Below, one piece after another: positions 9,760 to 23,952 of a stretch of 64,000 nt of DNA. Source of the stretch: Stigmatella aurantiaca DW4/3-1. Its GTDB lineage: Bacteria > Myxococcota > Myxococcia > Myxococcales > Myxococcaceae. Positions within the stretch are counted from its first letter, which is position 1. Each line of letters begins with the position of its first letter. Position numbers and translations under genes: made by a program. The notes beneath the pieces are model-generated. The model saw nothing but the letters and a program-made list of their open reading frames with translations. It was not told where the DNA came from and searched no databases. The stretch is from positions 3,553,501-3,617,500 of the forward strand of contig NC_014623.1 in NCBI RefSeq assembly GCF_000165485.1, written 5' to 3'.

Positions 9760-11070
9760 ATGAGCTCGATCGACAGCGACGCCACCGCCCAGGATCTTCT
9801 CTCTTATATTGATGCCTCTCCCACGCCGTACCATGCGGTGCGTGAGACGGCCCGCCGCCTCTCCCAGCAGGGCTACCGCGCGCTCGATGAGCGCGAGCCC
9901 TGGACGCTCCAGGCCGGAGACCGGGTCTTTGTCACCCGGGGAGACACGAGCATCGCCGCCTTCCACCTGGGCACCACGCCCGTGGATCGCGCGGGCTTCC
10001 GGCTGGTGGGCTCCCACACGGACTCTCCCAACCTGCGCCTCAAGCCCAACGCCGCCGTGGCGCGCAATGGCTATCACCAGCTCGGCGTGGAGGTGTATGG
10101 CGGCGTGTTGCTGAGCACCTGGATGGACCGGGACCTGTCCCTGGCCGGCCGGGTCATTCTGCACTCCGGAGGGCGTCCCCAGCCGCACCTGGTGGACTTC
10201 CGCCGTCCGCTGCTGCGCGTGCCCAACCTGGCCATTCACCTCAACCGCACCGTCAACAGCGAGGGGCTCAAGCTCAACGCGCAGGACCACATGGTGCCGG
10301 TGCTCGGCCTCGAGCGTCAGGGGCCCGCGGAGCTGCGCGCCCTGCTCGTGGCGGAGCTGGCCCGGGCGGACGTGCGCGCGGAGGCGGGAGACATTCTCGG
10401 CTATGACTTGTGCCTCTATGACACGCAGCCCTCCGCGCGCTCGGGGGTAAACGGCGAGTTCCTGCACGCTCCGCGCCTGGACAATCTGGCCAGCTGTTAC
10501 TCGGGGCTGTCCGGGTTGCTGTCCATGGACAAGCCCGCCGAGGCCACCTGCGGCATTGTCCTGTATGACCACGAGGAAGTGGGCAGCCGCAGCGCCCAGG
10601 GGGCGGATGGATCCTTCCTCCGGGACTGCCTGGAGCGGCTCGTGCTGGGCCACTCGGATGGCCGCGCGGATGCGATTCACCGCGCCATCCGTCATTCTTA
10701 CCTGGTGTCCGCGGACATGGCCCACGCGGTCCACCCCAACTACGCCTCGGTGCACGAGCCCAAGCACCAGCCCTTGATGGGCGGTGGGCCCGTCATCAAG
10801 TCCAACGTGAACCAGTCGTATGCCACGGATGGTGAATCGTGGGCGTACTTCGCGGCGCTGTGCCGGGACGCCGGGGTGAACGCGCAGCACTTCGTCACGC
10901 GCACGGACCTGGGGTGCGGCAGCACCATTGGACCCATCACCGCCTCCGTGCTGGGCATTCGCACGGTGGACGTGGGCAGCCCCATGCTGTCCATGCACTC
11001 CATCCGCGAGATGGCCGCGGCCTCGGATGTGGCGGAGATGATCCGCGTGCTCGCGCGCTTCTTTTCCTGA
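9760..11070 (+). CDS. apeB: M18 family metalloaminopeptidase
   Basis: 436 residues, the usual M18 length. Zinc-site motifs are visible: GSHTDSPNLRLKP (His86, Asp88), RLDNLAS, the catalytic/metal DHEEVGS, SADMAHAVHP and the C-terminal GSTIGPITAS...SMHSIREM. It is a cytosolic, dodecamer-forming aminopeptidase family that prefers acidic N-terminal residues. I use the ATG at 9760, 22 bases after the preceding stop; the longer frame to 9691 overlaps that gene. It probably shares a transcript with the oxygenase-like gene. Confidence 0.93.
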   Translation: MSSIDSDATAQDLLSYIDASPTPYHAVRETARRLSQQGYRALDEREPWTLQAGDRVFVTRGDTSIAAFHLGTTPVDRAGFRLVGSHTDSPNLRLKPNAAVARNGYHQLGVEVYGGVLLSTWMDRDLSLAGRVILHSGGRPQPHLVDFRRPLLRVPNLAIHLNRTVNSEGLKLNAQDHMVPVLGLERQGPAELRALLVAELARADVRAEAGDILGYDLCLYDTQPSARSGVNGEFLHAPRLDNLASCYSGLSGLLSMDKPAEATCGIVLYDHEEVGSRSAQGADGSFLRDCLERLVLGHSDGRADAIHRAIRHSYLVSADMAHAVHPNYASVHEPKHQPLMGGGPVIKSNVNQSYATDGESWAYFAALCRDAGVNAQHFVTRTDLGCGSTIGPITASVLGIRTVDVGSPMLSMHSIREMAAASDVAEMIRVLARFFS

Positions 11071-11139
11071 TCGAGTCCCGACAATCGAGACAGACCTCGC
11101 AGGTCGGATCCCGAAGGGTGCGGAAATGCACGCTGCTGG

Positions 11140-11169
11140 TTGACGTGGCGATCTTGTCACGTCCACAAT
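11140..11169 (+). promoter_or_regulatory. candidate sigma-70-type promoter
   Basis: TTGACG at 11140-11145 and CACAAT at 11164-11169 are separated by 18 bases, about 36 bases before the lipoprotein start at 11206. Five of six bases match the consensus in each element. This is a sequence match only. Confidence 0.35.
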
Positions 11170-11205
11170 GTGTGCGGTTCCAGACAATCCATCCAGGAGT
11201 TCGGC

Positions 11206-11598
11206 GTGAGAGCAGGAGTACTGACTGCAAGTCTGCTGGCGGTGTTGTGCCTTGCTGGTGGTTGCTCTTCCAGCAAGTGCGAGTCTGTTTGTGAAGACGC
11301 CAATGAATGCGAAGTGAGTGAGCGGGCCGCGGACGTCGAGTGCACCCCTTACTGCGAAGACGTCGAGGCCTTTCAGCAGCGGGCGGTCGCGGCGGGACAA
11401 GCCGACTGCAACGCGCTGTTCGAGGCCCACCTGGACTGCTGGGAGCAGAACACCGCTCAGATTTGCAGCAAGGAGTTCACGGGGTGCAGTGACGCGGCGA
11501 AGGCTTGGAGAGACTGCGTGGGGGTTTACTGCAAGACCGACGCGGCCAAGACCGACCCGAACTGCTCCGGGGGCAATACCCGGTTGCTGCCGTTCTAG
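11206..11598 (+). CDS. cysteine-rich lipoprotein
   Basis: 130 residues from a GTG start at 11206 with CCAGGAG upstream. The signal peptide VRAGVLTASLLAVLCLAGGC ends in a lipobox (LAGGC), so the mature protein should be lipidated at Cys20. The mature part contains twelve more Cys, mostly in spaced pairs (CESVCEDANEC, TPYCEDV, DCWEQ, ICSKEFTGC, DCVGVYC), an even number compatible with six disulfides. No known domain is recognised. The TonB-dependent receptor starts 56 bases downstream on the same strand, so it may be a surface partner of that receptor. Confidence 0.8.
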   Translation: MRAGVLTASLLAVLCLAGGCSSSKCESVCEDANECEVSERAADVECTPYCEDVEAFQQRAVAAGQADCNALFEAHLDCWEQNTAQICSKEFTGCSDAAKAWRDCVGVYCKTDAAKTDPNCSGGNTRLLPF

Positions 11599-11654
11599 AC
11601 CCGAGCGCCTTCTCATCCACGTTTCCGTCTTCACCCCGTAGGGAAAAAGTTCAG

Positions 11655-14600
11655 ATGCCATCCAACCCCAGAAAGACTGCTCTGGCCCTGGCCGTGCTCG
11701 TGTCCGGCTCCGCAGGAATCGCTTCTGCCCAGGAGGCCGCGCCCCCCGCGCCCCCCGCGCCTCCCGCGGTGGCCGCCCCTCCAGCGCCTCCGCCGGCCCC
11801 TGCTGAAGTGCCCATCGAGCCGCCGCCTCCCCCCGATGCCTCGTCGTCCGCGCCGGGCCCGGCGCCGGTGGCCATTCCGCCTCCGCCCACGCCCGCGGCC
11901 CCTCCAGCCCGGCCCGCGAGGCCTCAGGCCCAGAGGCCCGCCGAGGAGCCGCCTCCCGAGGAGTACGTGGAGGAGATCGTCGTCACCGGCTCGCGCATTC
12001 CGCGCAAGGAGCTGACCACGGCGGCCCCCGTCACGGTGCTCGACAAGGCGCAGATCGAAGCCACGGGCCGCACCTCCATCGCGGAGATCCTCCAGAACCT
12101 CCCGGAGCAGTCGAACGCCATCAACACGCAGTACAACAACGGCGGTGACGGCTCCTCGCGCGTCAACCTCCGCGGCATCGGCGCCTCCCGCACCCTGGTG
12201 CTCCTCAACGGGCGCCGTCACGTGGCGGGCGGCACTGGCGCGAACTCCTCGGTGGACCTGAACGCCATCCCCACGGTGGCCATCCAGCGCATCGAGGTCC
12301 TCAAGGACGGCGGCTCGGCCGTGTATGGCTCGGACGCCATCGGCGGCGTGGTGAACATCATCACCCGTCAGGACTACTCCGGTACCGAGCTGCGGGCCTT
12401 CACCGGCATCTCGACGAAGGGCGACGGCCTGCTCTATGACCTGAGCCTGACCACCGGTCAGAGCACCGAGCGCGGCAACATCCTCTTCTCCGCGGGCTAC
12501 TACACGCAGAAGGATGTGTTCGCCGGGGACCGCAGCTACAGCCTGTATGACCGGGCCTACAACTTCAACAGCCGGCGCATCACCACCTCGGGCAGCACGA
12601 CGACGCCCCCGGGCGCCATCATCGAGGACTCCCGTGACACGGGCGCGGGCAACGCGGCTTGGGAGGGGCTGTCTGGGAGCGGCTCGGGGGCGTATTACCG
12701 GGGCGCGGACGGGTGGCGTAACTTCGATACGTCGGGGGTCACGGACGCAGGCGGAGACCTGTTCAACTACCAGCCGGACAACTACCTGGTGACGCCGCAG
12801 GAGCGCGCCCACGTGTACGCCAACGGCGGTCTGCGGTTGGGAGCACAGACGCGCGCCTTCTTCGAGGCCACGTACGTCAACCGCCAGTCGAGCCAGCAGC
12901 TCGCCTCGGAGCCGCTCAACACGGTGGGTGAGGGCGTCGTCGTCTCCGCGGACAACGTCTACAACCCGTTCAACCGCAACTTCAATGACGTGCGCCGGCG
13001 CCTCAACGAGTTCGGCACCCGCGACTACGAGCAGGACATCAACACCTTCCGCGTCGTCACCGGCTTGCAGGGCAAACTGCCCGAAGGGCTGGGCTTCCTC
13101 GAAGGCTGGGGCTGGGAGGCGTCCTTCAACCACGGCCGCACCACGGGCGTGGAGCTCAAGGAGGGCAACCTGCGGCTGAGCCGGCTTCAGTCCGCGGTGG
13201 GCCCCAGCTTCATCGATCCTGCCTCGGGGGCCGCGGTGTGCGGCACCCCGGACGCGCCCATCGATGGGTGTGTGCCGCTGAACCTGTTTGGCGGCGAGGG
13301 CACCATCACCCCGGAGATGCGCGACTACCTGAGCTACCGGGGCACCCGGCGTGGCAACACCCAGCAGACGGTGCTCTCGGCGAACCTGGGAGGCGAGCTG
13401 TTCCGCCTGTTCCCCTCGGCGCGCGCCCTGGGGCTCGCCCTGGGTTACGAGCACCGGCGTGAGGCGGGCTCCAACATCCCGGATCCGCTGACCAACTCGG
13501 GTGACACCACGGGCAACAAGATCGCTGCCACCGAGGGCAGCTACTACGTGAACGAGGGCTACCTGGAGTTGTCCATCCCCGTGCTCGGCGGGACGAACTC
13601 CCAGACGGGCGACGCCTACGACATCTGGGAAGTGTCCGGCGCGGCGCGGGCCTTCAACTACAACACGTTCGGTTCGGGGGCGACCTACAAAATTGGCACC
13701 CGCGTGAGCCCCATCCCGGACATCACGCTGCGCTCCACGTACTCCACGGCCTTCCGCGCGCCGGCGGTGAACGAGCTCTACCTGGGCAGCACCGACAGCT
13801 TCGATGACGTGACGGATCCCTGCTCTGGCCGGACGCCGGGCACGGAGATCGACCGGCGCTGCACCGAAGCGGGCGTGCCGGCGGACTTCGAGGATGCTCG
13901 CTCGCAGCAGCGCGCCGTCGTGGGCGGTAACCGGGACCTGGAGCCCGAGAAGGCGAAGATCCTCACGGTGGGCGCGGTGTTCCAGCCCCGCTGGGTGAAG
14001 GATCTGTCGGCCACGGTGGACTACTACCTGGTCGATGTGGACGAGGCGATCCAGTCGGTGGGCACCAGCGTCATCCTGAACAACTGCTACAACAACGGCA
14101 CGTACTGCGACCGCATCGTGCGTCTGCCGGGCGGCCTCATCGACACCATCTCGAACCCGCTGTCCAACGTGGGCGGCAACACCACCTCGGGCATCGACAT
14201 CTCGCTGCGCTACCAGCCGCAGACGCCGTACGGCCGCTTCGGGTTCGGCATCGATGCGACCTGGCTGGCGAAGTTCGAGCAGGAGTTCTCGGATGGCCAG
14301 ATCATCGATGGAAAGAACAACTACGACCTGGAACTGGTGCTGCCGGATTGGAAGGCCAACTTCGGGGTGAACTGGGCCCTGGATCCGATCTCCGCGGGCA
14401 TCAACGTCCGTTGGCTGAACGGCTACAAGGAGTGCCAGGCCAACTCCTGCAGCGTGGATGAGGGCGAGCCCGCGCCGCTGTCCCGCGACGTGTCCTCCTA
14501 CTACACGGTGGATCTCAACGCCGCGTACACGTGGATGACGAAGGTGGGCAACACCACGGCGCAGGTGGGCGTGAACAACGTCCTCAACCGCGCGCCGGTC

Positions 14601-14696
14601 CGCCTGTACGCCGGTTTCCTCGCGGACTCCGACGCGTCGACGTACGACTACATGGGCCGGTACTTCTACGCCCGTCTGTCGCACGAGTTCTACTGA
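11655..14696 (+). CDS. TonB-dependent outer-membrane receptor
   Basis: 1013 residues. The signal peptide is MPSNPRKTALALAVLVSGSAGIASA, then about 75 residues of Pro/Ala-rich linker, then EEIVVTGSRIPRK, the plug domain (APVTVLDKAQIEATGRTSIAEIL, RGIGASRTLVLLNGRR, GGSAVYGSDAIGGVVNIITR) and a long barrel ending in YFYARLSHEFY with the C-terminal aromatic. The plug and barrel are typical of receptors for peptide, carbohydrate or siderophore-like ligands (the VTGSRI class common in Xanthomonas/Caulobacter-type receptors). The ligand is unknown. The start at 11655 follows an A-rich stretch (GGGAAAAAGTTC). Confidence 0.93.
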   Translation: MPSNPRKTALALAVLVSGSAGIASAQEAAPPAPPAPPAVAAPPAPPPAPAEVPIEPPPPPDASSSAPGPAPVAIPPPPTPAAPPARPARPQAQRPAEEPPPEEYVEEIVVTGSRIPRKELTTAAPVTVLDKAQIEATGRTSIAEILQNLPEQSNAINTQYNNGGDGSSRVNLRGIGASRTLVLLNGRRHVAGGTGANSSVDLNAIPTVAIQRIEVLKDGGSAVYGSDAIGGVVNIITRQDYSGTELRAFTGISTKGDGLLYDLSLTTGQSTERGNILFSAGYYTQKDVFAGDRSYSLYDRAYNFNSRRITTSGSTTTPPGAIIEDSRDTGAGNAAWEGLSGSGSGAYYRGADGWRNFDTSGVTDAGGDLFNYQPDNYLVTPQERAHVYANGGLRLGAQTRAFFEATYVNRQSSQQLASEPLNTVGEGVVVSADNVYNPFNRNFNDVRRRLNEFGTRDYEQDINTFRVVTGLQGKLPEGLGFLEGWGWEASFNHGRTTGVELKEGNLRLSRLQSAVGPSFIDPASGAAVCGTPDAPIDGCVPLNLFGGEGTITPEMRDYLSYRGTRRGNTQQTVLSANLGGELFRLFPSARALGLALGYEHRREAGSNIPDPLTNSGDTTGNKIAATEGSYYVNEGYLELSIPVLGGTNSQTGDAYDIWEVSGAARAFNYNTFGSGATYKIGTRVSPIPDITLRSTYSTAFRAPAVNELYLGSTDSFDDVTDPCSGRTPGTEIDRRCTEAGVPADFEDARSQQRAVVGGNRDLEPEKAKILTVGAVFQPRWVKDLSATVDYYLVDVDEAIQSVGTSVILNNCYNNGTYCDRIVRLPGGLIDTISNPLSNVGGNTTSGIDISLRYQPQTPYGRFGFGIDATWLAKFEQEFSDGQIIDGKNNYDLELVLPDWKANFGVNWALDPISAGINVRWLNGYKECQANSCSVDEGEPAPLSRDVSSYYTVDLNAAYTWMTKVGNTTAQVGVNNVLNRAPVRLYAGFLADSDASTYDYMGRYFYARLSHEFY

Positions 14697-14720
14697 GCCT
14701 GAAGCCGCTTGAAGGACCCT

Positions 14721-14759
14721 CGGGGCCGTCACGCAAGGCGTGGCGGCCCCGGTTGTTTT
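14721..14759 (+). terminator. Rho-independent terminator
   Basis: A 14-pair stem (left arm 14721-14734, right arm 14738-14751, loop AAG, one G-T pair) is followed by GTTGTTTT. It lies 25 bases after the TonB-dependent receptor stop and should separate it from the uvrA-like gene. Confidence 0.85.
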
Positions 14760-14873
14760 GGGGGCAGGCGGGGGGCAGAGCGGCCGGCCTGGCAGGGCCC
14801 TGAGCCCTGCCGGATCCAACCTGCCAGATATGCTTGGCGAGAGCCAATCCAGCCGTTAAATGAAGCGGCCCCC

Positions 14874-20174
<5,301 letters not shown>

Positions 20175-20203
20175 GCCTGGCGGCGCCATGTTCACCCCCT
20201 TCT

Positions 20204-22018
20204 TCAGAATCCCGCTGGGCGCTCTTCTGACACGCCCGAGGCACGCTCCAGCGCCATCCCGACCCGGCCGAGGGTGCCTTCCTCGAAGAGTCTGCCAATG
20301 AGCGTCACGCCGTGGGGCATGCGCCTCTTGGGCGAGAACGGCACCACGGGCTTCTTGGGATCCGGCGCCCAGTCACTCCGCGCCCGGTCGATCTCGATGA
20401 AGCCCGTGCGCAGCGTGAGCGAGGGGTGGCCCGTGTGGTTGGTGATGGTGAGGATGTCCTCGCGCAGGGAGGGGACCAGGAGCACGTCCACGTCCGCCAT
20501 CACCCGCGCCATCTCTCCGGCCACCTTCCGCCGCAGCCGGTCCGCCTGCACCATGTCCACGGCCGACAGGAAGCGGCCCTGCCGGAAGAGGTTGGGCCAG
20601 GCGTCCGGCACCTGCATGGCCATCGTGTCGACGCCATGGCTGAGCGTGAGTTCCTCGAACGCCGCCGCCGCCTCGGCGAAGAGGATGACGTGGAGGGAGG
20701 AGTAAGGCCAATCGGGCAGCTGAACCGCCACCGGCTTCAGCCCCAGTTGCTTCAGCGTTTCGAGTGCGGCCCGGTCCACCTCCGTGGCCGGGCTCTGCTC
20801 CATCCAGGCTGGCACGTAGCCCACGCGCAGCCCCTTCACGCCCGCGGTGGCATCGAAGTCGAGCTTGCTCGGGACACTCGCCACGTCGCCCGCGTCGGGC
20901 CCGGAGAGCGCCGAGAGGACCAGCAGCGAATCTTCCACGGTCCGGGTCATGGGCCCCAGCTTGTCGAGTGACCAGCACAGCGTCATGGCCCCCGTGCGGG
21001 GCACGCGCCCAAAGGTGGGCCGCAGCCCGGTGATTCCACAGCGCATGGAGGGAGAGATGATGCTGCCCCCCGTCTCGCTGCCCAGGGAGAACCCCACACA
21101 GCCCGCCGCCGTGGCCGCCCCCGGCCCGGCGCTGCTGCCTGAAGCGCCCTCGTCCAGGAACCAGGGGTTCTTCGTCTGACCGCCGAACCAGATGTCATTC
21201 AAGGCCAACGCCCCGAGGCTCAGCTTGGCGACGAGCACCGCGCCCGCCTGGTGCAGCCTCGCGACGGCCGTGGCGTCTTCAGAAGGGATCCGGTTGCGGA
21301 AGGGCTCGGCGCCGTAGGTCGTGGCGATGCCCGCCGTGTCGACGAGATCCTTGGCGCCCCAGGGGATGCCATGCAGGGGGCCCCGGTACCGGCCCGCGGC
21401 GATCTCCGCATCCGCGCGGCGCGCTTGCTGGAGCGCCAGCTCGGGCGTCAGCGTGATGACGCACTTGAGCTGGGGATCCAAGCGCCGCAGCCGCTCCAGG
21501 TAGAGGGAGGTGAGCCGCTCGGAACTCAACGCGCGGGACTCAATCCAGCGGGAGAGGGCGGTCACCGGGGCGAAGGCGATGTCCTCGTCCTTGGAGGGAA
21601 GCGGACCGGCCGTGTTCTTGCTCCGCACGAAGCGGTTGCGCGCGGGGCCCGTCTTGAGGCCGGGGAGCGCCGGATTCCACTGGGAGGCGGGGGCCACGGT
21701 GGGCTCCAGCGCCACCTGGCGAGGGCCCGTGCGCCGCTCCAGGAGCGGGGCCATCATGGCGCTCCAATTCTCCACGGCCTGGGCGCGTTCCTGGGGGGTG
21801 TACCGCACCTGGGCGAGCTTCTCCGCCTCGGCGAAGGTGGCCACGCTCACCTCCGGACCCGCGGAGGGCGAGGTGCCGAAGGTGGGCGGAGAGCCGGGGG
21901 GCGAGGCGGAGGGAGAACCCGCATCGGCGGCGGCGGCCTCCGCGGGCCGGCTCGCGGAGACGGCTCCGGCAAGCCCCAGCGCGGTGTGGGTCAGAAACTG
22001 TCTGCGCGAGCGGGACAT
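20204..22018 (-). CDS. Tat-exported amidase-signature hydrolase
   Basis: 604 residues. A twin-arginine signal (SRSRRQFLTHTALGLAGAV) is followed by an Ala/Ser/Pro-rich linker and an amidase-signature domain. The catalytic Lys is in HGIPWGAKDLVDTAG; the cis-Ser and nucleophile region is GASGSSAGPGAATAAG with GSETGGSII after it. The domain resembles GatA/peptide-amidase-type enzymes, but export rules out the tRNA-linked GatCAB role. It hydrolyses amide bonds of an unknown substrate outside the cytoplasm. It is convergent with the uvrA-like gene. Confidence 0.9.
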   Translation of the reverse strand: MSRSRRQFLTHTALGLAGAVSASRPAEAAAADAGSPSASPPGSPPTFGTSPSAGPEVSVATFAEAEKLAQVRYTPQERAQAVENWSAMMAPLLERRTGPRQVALEPTVAPASQWNPALPGLKTGPARNRFVRSKNTAGPLPSKDEDIAFAPVTALSRWIESRALSSERLTSLYLERLRRLDPQLKCVITLTPELALQQARRADAEIAAGRYRGPLHGIPWGAKDLVDTAGIATTYGAEPFRNRIPSEDATAVARLHQAGAVLVAKLSLGALALNDIWFGGQTKNPWFLDEGASGSSAGPGAATAAGCVGFSLGSETGGSIISPSMRCGITGLRPTFGRVPRTGAMTLCWSLDKLGPMTRTVEDSLLVLSALSGPDAGDVASVPSKLDFDATAGVKGLRVGYVPAWMEQSPATEVDRAALETLKQLGLKPVAVQLPDWPYSSLHVILFAEAAAAFEELTLSHGVDTMAMQVPDAWPNLFRQGRFLSAVDMVQADRLRRKVAGEMARVMADVDVLLVPSLREDILTITNHTGHPSLTLRTGFIEIDRARSDWAPDPKKPVVPFSPKRRMPHGVTLIGRLFEEGTLGRVGMALERASGVSEERPAGF

Positions 22019-22099
22019 GGACTTTCCTCCAGGACAAGGGGCCGCGAGTCTGCCATTTCCAGGGCAGGGCGTACCCGGAGGGAATGTCCCCGTCTTCGC

Positions 22100-22612
22100 T
22101 CAGCCTGGGTTGCCAGGGTCCAGCGAGTCCGGGGCCTTGTCGTCCCTCTGCCTGCGCTCGTGGAACTTGTGCTTGAATTTCATGGCCTTCCGGTCAAAGC
22201 GGGCCAGGAAGAGCGCCAGCTGGGCCTTCTTCTGGGGAGGAAGGTCCTGCGAGAGCGCCTGGTACAGCTCGCGGTCCAGCGTGGCCAGCTGGGCCCGTGC
22301 CTCGAAGGCGCGCTGTGCCGCCTGATCCACCTGGGACTGCGCCGAGCTGTCGCCCTTCGCCGCGCGTTGCAGGAGCTTCGCGGACTCGCGCACCTGTTCG
22401 TACAAGGGGCGGCGGCGCTCATCGAACTGGCGGAGGATGCCGTCCATCTTCAACGCCTGGGCGGAGTCCAGCTCCAGCTCCGAGGAGAGCTCCACCAGGC
22501 GCGCCACGCGCAGCTGCCGCTCCACTTCCTCCCGCCGCTCGGGGGGCGCCGCGAAGGTCCCCAAGGGGAGCAGGGCCACTGCCAGCAAGGCCACTCGAAT
22601 CTGTTTCATCAT
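22100..22612 (-). CDS. Spy/CpxP-like periplasmic stress protein
   Basis: 170 residues with signal peptide MKQIRVALLAVALLPLGTFA. The mature part is all helical with Glu/Arg/Gln heptads (LELDSAQALKMDGILRQFDERRR; LPPQKKAQLALFLARFDRK), resembling the Spy/CpxP/ZraP heavy-metal-sensor fold, although I do not see two clean LTxxQ motifs. The C-terminus is highly basic then acidic. It lies directly downstream of the sigma and anti-sigma genes on the same strand and is probably their output. Confidence 0.65.
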   Translation of the reverse strand: MMKQIRVALLAVALLPLGTFAAPPERREEVERQLRVARLVELSSELELDSAQALKMDGILRQFDERRRPLYEQVRESAKLLQRAAKGDSSAQSQVDQAAQRAFEARAQLATLDRELYQALSQDLPPQKKAQLALFLARFDRKAMKFKHKFHERRQRDDKAPDSLDPGNPG

Positions 22613-22626
22613 GGCGTTTCTCCAGA

Positions 22627-23145
22627 TCAGGGGAGGAAGAGCAGCTCGTCCGAGGCCAGGTCCGCTTCGCCATCCATCCAGGCTGCCTCGTCGTCGCCCA
22701 GGGTCATGTCCAGCTCATCTTGCAAGGGGTCCGCGGAGGCCCACTGCTCGAAGAGGGTCTCGGTCTCCGAAAGCGGCATGGCCTCGGTGGACAGCGCGCC
22801 GGAGCGGAAGGAGGTCCGTCCCGGCAGCGTCATCGTGAGCACCAGCATCACCGCGGCCGCCGAGGCCATCAGGGCGCCCACGTTGCGCAGCCGCACCGCC
22901 CGCTGGACCTGCTCCCGCCGCCAGCGGCTCACCACCTGCCGGGGCAGGGCCTGCTGTCGGGCTTCCTCCAAGGCGGAGACCGGCGGCAACGCCACCTGGG
23001 AGAGCACCCCCGCGGTGCGCCGTGCTTCGCCCTGGCACGCCGCGCACGTGTCCAGGTGGGCTCGCACCTGGGCCTGCTCGGCGGGCGCCAGCGCCCCCGC
23101 GGCGTGCAACGTCAGCAGCACTTCGTAGTCCTGGCAGGCTTTCAT
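22627..23145 (-). CDS. anti-sigma factor with zinc-finger domain
   Basis: 172 residues. The N-terminus has an anti-sigma zinc motif (CQDYEVLLTLHAAGAL, then HLDTCAACQGEA giving H-x3-C-x2-C). One transmembrane helix follows (VGALMASAAAVMLVLTMTL near residue 100), and an acidic C-terminus ends in SDELLFLP. The start overlaps the sigma-factor stop by four bases. This is the usual ECF partner: the cytosolic zinc domain holds the sigma factor and the rest crosses the inner membrane. Confidence 0.88.
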   Translation of the reverse strand: MKACQDYEVLLTLHAAGALAPAEQAQVRAHLDTCAACQGEARRTAGVLSQVALPPVSALEEARQQALPRQVVSRWRREQVQRAVRLRNVGALMASAAAVMLVLTMTLPGRTSFRSGALSTEAMPLSETETLFEQWASADPLQDELDMTLGDDEAAWMDGEADLASDELLFLP

Positions 23146-23780
23146 TCGCGGTTCTCCTCAAGCGTCCCTGCCACCTCGGCCTTCAGGCGTTTGACGGCGT
23201 TATGGAACTGCACCTTGGCATTGTTTTCGGAGATGCCGAGCGTCTCGGCGATGTCCTTGAAAGGCAGGCTGGCATCCACCCGCAAGGTGAGGACTTCCCG
23301 CTGGCGGCGGGGCAAGGCCAGCACCGCCGCCTGAAGCTGGCGGGCCTGCTCGGCCCGCTCCAGGGCATCCTGCGCGGATTCATGTGGGTCCACGGCAGCC
23401 TCCTCGACTTCCGCCAGCACGGCGGGCCGCCACCGGTTCCCCTGGCGGACGTGGTTCTTGGCGAGGTTGAGGGCGATGCGCACCAGCCAGGAGCGGAAGG
23501 GCGTGGGGCTGCCCCAGCTCCAGCGGCTGAACACCCGCCCCGAGGACTCCAGGGCCCGCAGGAAGGCTTGCTGCACCAGGTCAGCGGCGTCCTCGGGCCG
23601 GTGCGCGAAGCGCCGCACGAGGGAGAAGACGAGCCCGCGGTGGCGCTCCACCAAGGTGGCGAAGGCCGCCTCGTCACCGTCCAGGAAGGCCTGGCACAGC
23701 ACTTCGTCCGACGGGGGCTGGGCCGACGCCAAGGTCAGCCGCGCCCGTCCGGCGGTTTCTTCTGTGTCCGAGACCGTCAC
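23142..23780 (-). CDS. ECF RNA polymerase sigma factor
   Basis: 212 residues from a GTG start at 23780, with GGGGAG upstream. Region 2 contains RHRGLVFSLVRRFAHRPEDA and ADLVQQAFLRAL; region 4 is LPRRQREVLTLRVDA...DIAETLGISENNAKVQFHNAVKRLK. Only regions 2 and 4 are present, as in the extracytoplasmic-function class. It heads a sigma / anti-sigma / Spy-like unit, which suggests response to envelope damage or misfolding. Such operons are usually autoregulated; I could not identify the promoter with confidence. Confidence 0.93.
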   Translation of the reverse strand: MTVSDTEETAGRARLTLASAQPPSDEVLCQAFLDGDEAAFATLVERHRGLVFSLVRRFAHRPEDAADLVQQAFLRALESSGRVFSRWSWGSPTPFRSWLVRIALNLAKNHVRQGNRWRPAVLAEVEEAAVDPHESAQDALERAEQARQLQAAVLALPRRQREVLTLRVDASLPFKDIAETLGISENNAKVQFHNAVKRLKAEVAGTLEENRE

Positions 23781-23952
23781 GACAGGCTGAACTCCCCAGG
23801 CGGTGAAAGGTTAAAGTCCCCCTCGCGGATCCTCGGTCCCCTGGCAGGCAAGTTGCACGGGAGGAGGGGATGTGGGTACATGGAGTTGCCGGGCATTCTT
23901 GGCGCCTGACAGAATTGAATGTCGCTTCTTGTCCGTCCGAGGATTGCGAGAC

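Noticed and set aside
9745-11661. 638-codon minus-strand open frame
   Set aside because: Antisense to the M18 peptidase; no domain and runs through intergenic sequence.
11631-14819. 1062-codon minus-strand open frame
   Set aside because: Mirrors the TonB-dependent receptor; low-complexity Arg/Gly/Val composition.
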